From NCBI GenBank assembly GCA_032207245.1, contig CM063500.1, forward strand, positions 38,979,740-39,043,739: a DNA stretch of 64,000 bases, written 5' to 3'. The translations under genes were made by a program, and so were the position numbers. This DNA comes from Pardosa pseudoannulata (lineage: Eukaryota; Arthropoda; Arachnida; Araneae; Lycosidae). The notes beneath the pieces were generated by a model, which made no database searches, had not been told where the DNA came from, and saw only the letters and a list, made by a program, of their open reading frames with translations. Positions 61,041 through 64,000 of this stretch are shown piece after piece. How positions within the stretch are numbered: position 1 is the stretch's first letter; every line of letters starts with the position of its first letter.

Positions 61041-63545
61041 AATTTCTAGTAGTAGTTCGATAATAATAGAGAATTAAGTCTATGACTTAGATACTGTTGC
61101 GAAATTCTCGAGTAAAGTTCGTTGATTGAATAGACTTTGGCTAAGACAAAAACAATAACAATCTATTAACAAGCCAAATGAATCACAATGAGGAATTTGC
61201 ACATGTGGGGGATTCGAACAACTTAGTGTTTTTCTGGTAATTTCAGACTCGTAGATTCCAAAAATGTTCTCAAAAATGTAAAAAACTGGGTCCATCATTT
61301 AAAAATTAATTTTAAAGTTAAGCGAAAATCACGTGACATCAAAAAGCTCTGTGATTGGTTGTGATGTCATCGTTCATGCAGACCAATATTTTTGTATTGC
61401 TTTTAAGCGCGCACTATTTTCCGATTTTGTTTTTACAAGTTCCTGAAATTTTCTAGCTATCAAAATTTATTTTTATTTAAACCTGAAGGTTTATTTTATC
61501 GATCTAGATAGCTTAGTTATCTCAATTTGTCATAAATGTCTCTTCTACCTGGATTTACCAATCAGACAACCTCCCGAAAATTGACAGCATGTCAATGTTT
61601 TCTTTCTTGGCAAAAAAACCCGGATTTTATGGGAGCAGAAATACGAGGAATTAAAACCCAAAGGTGTGTAAAATCATTTATATTTTTTTTCCAATTTTAC
61701 TTAACATGTATTAATACCTTATTCATGCTAAACACAGCTCTTTTGTTTGTAAACACAAACAAGTCAAATTTTCCCACATCCATCCCCCAGGTATGCTCAT
61801 TAAAATGGCCCTTTTGGTGAAAGTTGACATTATTGCTTAGCCCCTGCCCCCTATCTCACGGCTACATACTTGCCTGGGCTTGACCGTTACATTTGTGCCA
61901 CTCCGTGAGCTATAACCCCTCCGCAGGTGTTCCCACTAAAACTCGAAGTCAACAGCTGCACCTAAATTCTTCTTGGAAATTTAGTCCACAGCTGTGTATG
62001 CACATCCTGACCATCGTGGAAAAGTACATCGGTGCAGTAATTTTATTTTTAGTGGAGTGAGGGGGTTTCTAACATATTCTATGAATAACTAATGTTGAGG
62101 TTTACGCCGGTAGATGGCGTTTTTGTCATGTTCGACGAGGGAGAAAAATAACTCTCTGTGTGTGTGTGGAAATGGCGCCCGTTTTGATTGTGGCGTCCTA
62201 AACTGTAACAGTAAAAATGGTTATAAATGTGCAAAGAAATAAAATAATGTTTACAACCGAAGTGTTTTGTGTGACATCAAACAACTAACAAAAGAAACAA
62301 TATTTTAAATTCTAACAAACTAATAAAGAGAAAATTCTTATCACCCCTCCCTTAACAATCGCATAATTTTAAGGTAAACGGTCATAAAAGTGCCTATTTT
62401 TTATTGTAAGAAAATTACATAAAACTATGTGTATGTATAATATAGGTATTTATTTTTATCTTTTGGGTTCATTTTGAGCTTAAAATAAATAAAATTAATA
62501 TTTTAGGAAAAACCCAACATTCAGGGTTATTATGACTAAATTTGGGTTTTCCGGCAAGAAATTTTTCAACTTTCTGCAAATTGCTATAAAGATAAAATCT
62601 AATCTAACTTCAAATAATTCGAAATACAACCTGATTACACATACAAGCATAAAAAATCTGGAATATTGAAAGAAAATAAAAGAGGAATTCCGAACAAATA
62701 TGCAATCACAATCACCCGTAATATACACATTAAAAACGGAAGTCTAAATAAGGTAGAATAATTATTTTACTAACACAAATCTTTTGTAATTAGTTATCAC
62801 TGCAGAAATAAACAGTTGTTCTTCGGCGTAGAAAGAAATTGAGCTTAATCATCTACGGGCAACCGGAATGCTCAAGTACTTTATTCCATTGTTTAGCTGC
62901 TTTTCAAAATACACGATATATCTGGAGTTTATTTACACAAATCTGATATGAGATGCATAACATACACGTTGCTATAATCAGTTGTTTATCTCTCCGAACC
63001 GCTGTACTCCATATATGCTCAACCTTGATAGCTTGGACAAAATCCAAAATGTAAGAAAGAAAACAAACTTATGGTTCGTATACAAGACTGATAAAATCAT
63101 GACTCTCACATATTTCTGTCAATCTTTAATAGATAATAAAATTGCTAGGATAAAAGTTAAAATATATCAGAAATCTAAGCTAGTGTTTATAACTTATATC
63201 TGATATTTAACAGTGTGCAAGTTCCAGAAGATAATTACAGTCATCAAGGCAATAAGCGATCTCGTCCTACAGTTTTAAGCTGATATTTATTTATGATAGT
63301 ATAATCTTGTCAATTACGACTCCAGCGTTTCAGCTCATAAAAGGTCTTTGGCCATTTTGACTAAAGATCTTTAGCTTTTGTGTGTTCATCTTAAAAAAAA
63401 AAAAAAAAAACTATAAAAACTAAAAAAAGATTAATTAAAAGAAGATTTTTAAAAATCTCATAAAATCGGCCAAATGCACTCCCCCCCCAAAAAAAAAAAA
63501 ATATTAGGCTTTTCCTATCTTTAAACTCTCCTCTTTAGATACTTT
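61041..63545. other. Mostly unassigned sequence
   Basis: The ORF at 61536-61820 (94 aa) has no recognised domain; TGATTGGTTGTGATGTCAT upstream at 61352 contains CCAAT-box and CRE-like elements, but no gene was identified. An imperfect inverted repeat at about 61895-62075 is treated in the findings. Poly(A) and C-run/A-run tracts at 63394 and 63482. Confidence 0.45.
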
Positions 63546-63720
63546 GGCCAAACGCTGGCCGATTGGTTAGGGAGTTGATCGTCGGTACCGGAGTTCGTGG
63601 GTTCGAATCCCACTATGGCATGGTTGTTCACAGCCGTTCGGAATCAGCTTTAAGCAGTAGGTCCCGGTCTCATCAGCCCTCGTGTGCAAAACAGTAAACC
63701 GTAGCGCTCCAAACCAAACC
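63546..63720 (+). repeat. SINE family A, well-preserved copy with target duplication
   Basis: tRNA-like head, B-box GGTTCGAATCC, tail GGAATCAGCTTTAAGCAGTA and end CCAAACCAAACC. Flanked by direct repeats of TTTAGATAC (63534-63542 and 63721-63729). Confidence 0.9.
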
Positions 63721-64000
63721 TTTAGATACCTTGTGTTATTCACGAGTCCATCCTTCTATCCTTTCACACTGTTTTAGTTGTTTATTTTAACTCTCTGTTA
63801 ATTTTATGCTCATTGATTGAAATCTCAGAATTATCGAGCGATGACCACAAAATCCTGTTGCACCACTCTATGAAGTCTCTCGACCGTGCTTACTGCTCAA
63901 TTTTACAAATGTCCAATTTATTACTCTTATATTTCAACCGTTTGAGTGCGGCGAAGCTCTATCGCTTCTTATATGCCAAAAATGCGGAGAAGCGCTTCTC
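63721..64000. other. No gene recognised
   Basis: Short end region. Somewhat GC-richer at the extreme right (GCGGAGAAGCGCTTCTC). Confidence 0.4.

Noticed and set aside
61536..61820. 94-aa ORF downstream of CCAAT/CRE-like motifs
   Set aside because: No recognisable domain; motif matches are short enough to be chance.
1..64000. Bacterial-type features: operons, ribosome binding sites, CRISPR arrays, origins
   Set aside because: The window is eukaryotic (spliced exons, SINEs, microsatellites). The repeated units seen are microsatellites or a minisatellite without spacer structure.

Overview
This is a very AT-rich animal (eukaryotic) window with long introns, microsatellites, tRNA-derived SINEs, and decayed cut-and-paste and rolling-circle transposons. 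The gene content (a lola-like array of zinc-finger terminal exons, an insect-type gustatory receptor, glutamine-dependent NAD+ synthetase) and the repeat types point to an arthropod. I favour a chelicerate, probably a spider, but that is inference from style, not proof.

1-31 kb, plus strand: eight separate small exons, each starting at a splice acceptor in the same phase (phase 1), each encoding two or three C2H2 zinc fingers and each ending in its own in-frame stop. This is the layout of alternative 3'-terminal exons of a BTB-zinc-finger gene such as lola, in which one shared 5' part is spliced to any one of many DNA-binding tails. The shared 5' exons are not in the window. The cassettes fall into two sequence types, interleaved. 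A decayed but nearly complete piggyBac element with TTAA target duplication lies between cassettes 4 and 5. The other introns hold microsatellites, old SINE copies and MITE-like debris.

33.9-41.5 kb, minus strand: two tandem, intronless copies of glutamine-dependent NAD+ synthetase. The upstream copy (781 aa) has every catalytic motif. The downstream copy (680 aa) is a full open reading frame that keeps the glutaminase triad but has lost the ATP-pyrophosphatase loop and other synthetase motifs, so it is probably a pseudo-synthetase that is still maintained.

44.5-64 kb: visibly less AT-rich and dominated by transposon remains. These are three tRNA-derived SINE families (some with target duplications), a mariner, a Tc1, two coding Tigger/pogo remnants plus a Tigger-like MITE at 42 kb, a piggyBac-like MITE, a Helitron-like element with a SINE nested inside it, a minisatellite interrupted by two SINEs, and a Gypsy reverse-transcriptase fragment. 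One intact gene sits here, a single-exon gustatory receptor at 53.6-54.7 kb. Its 3' third and flank have been tandemly duplicated, and each duplicate then received a different DNA transposon.

All family calls are from reading the translations and repeats by eye. No database search was run.
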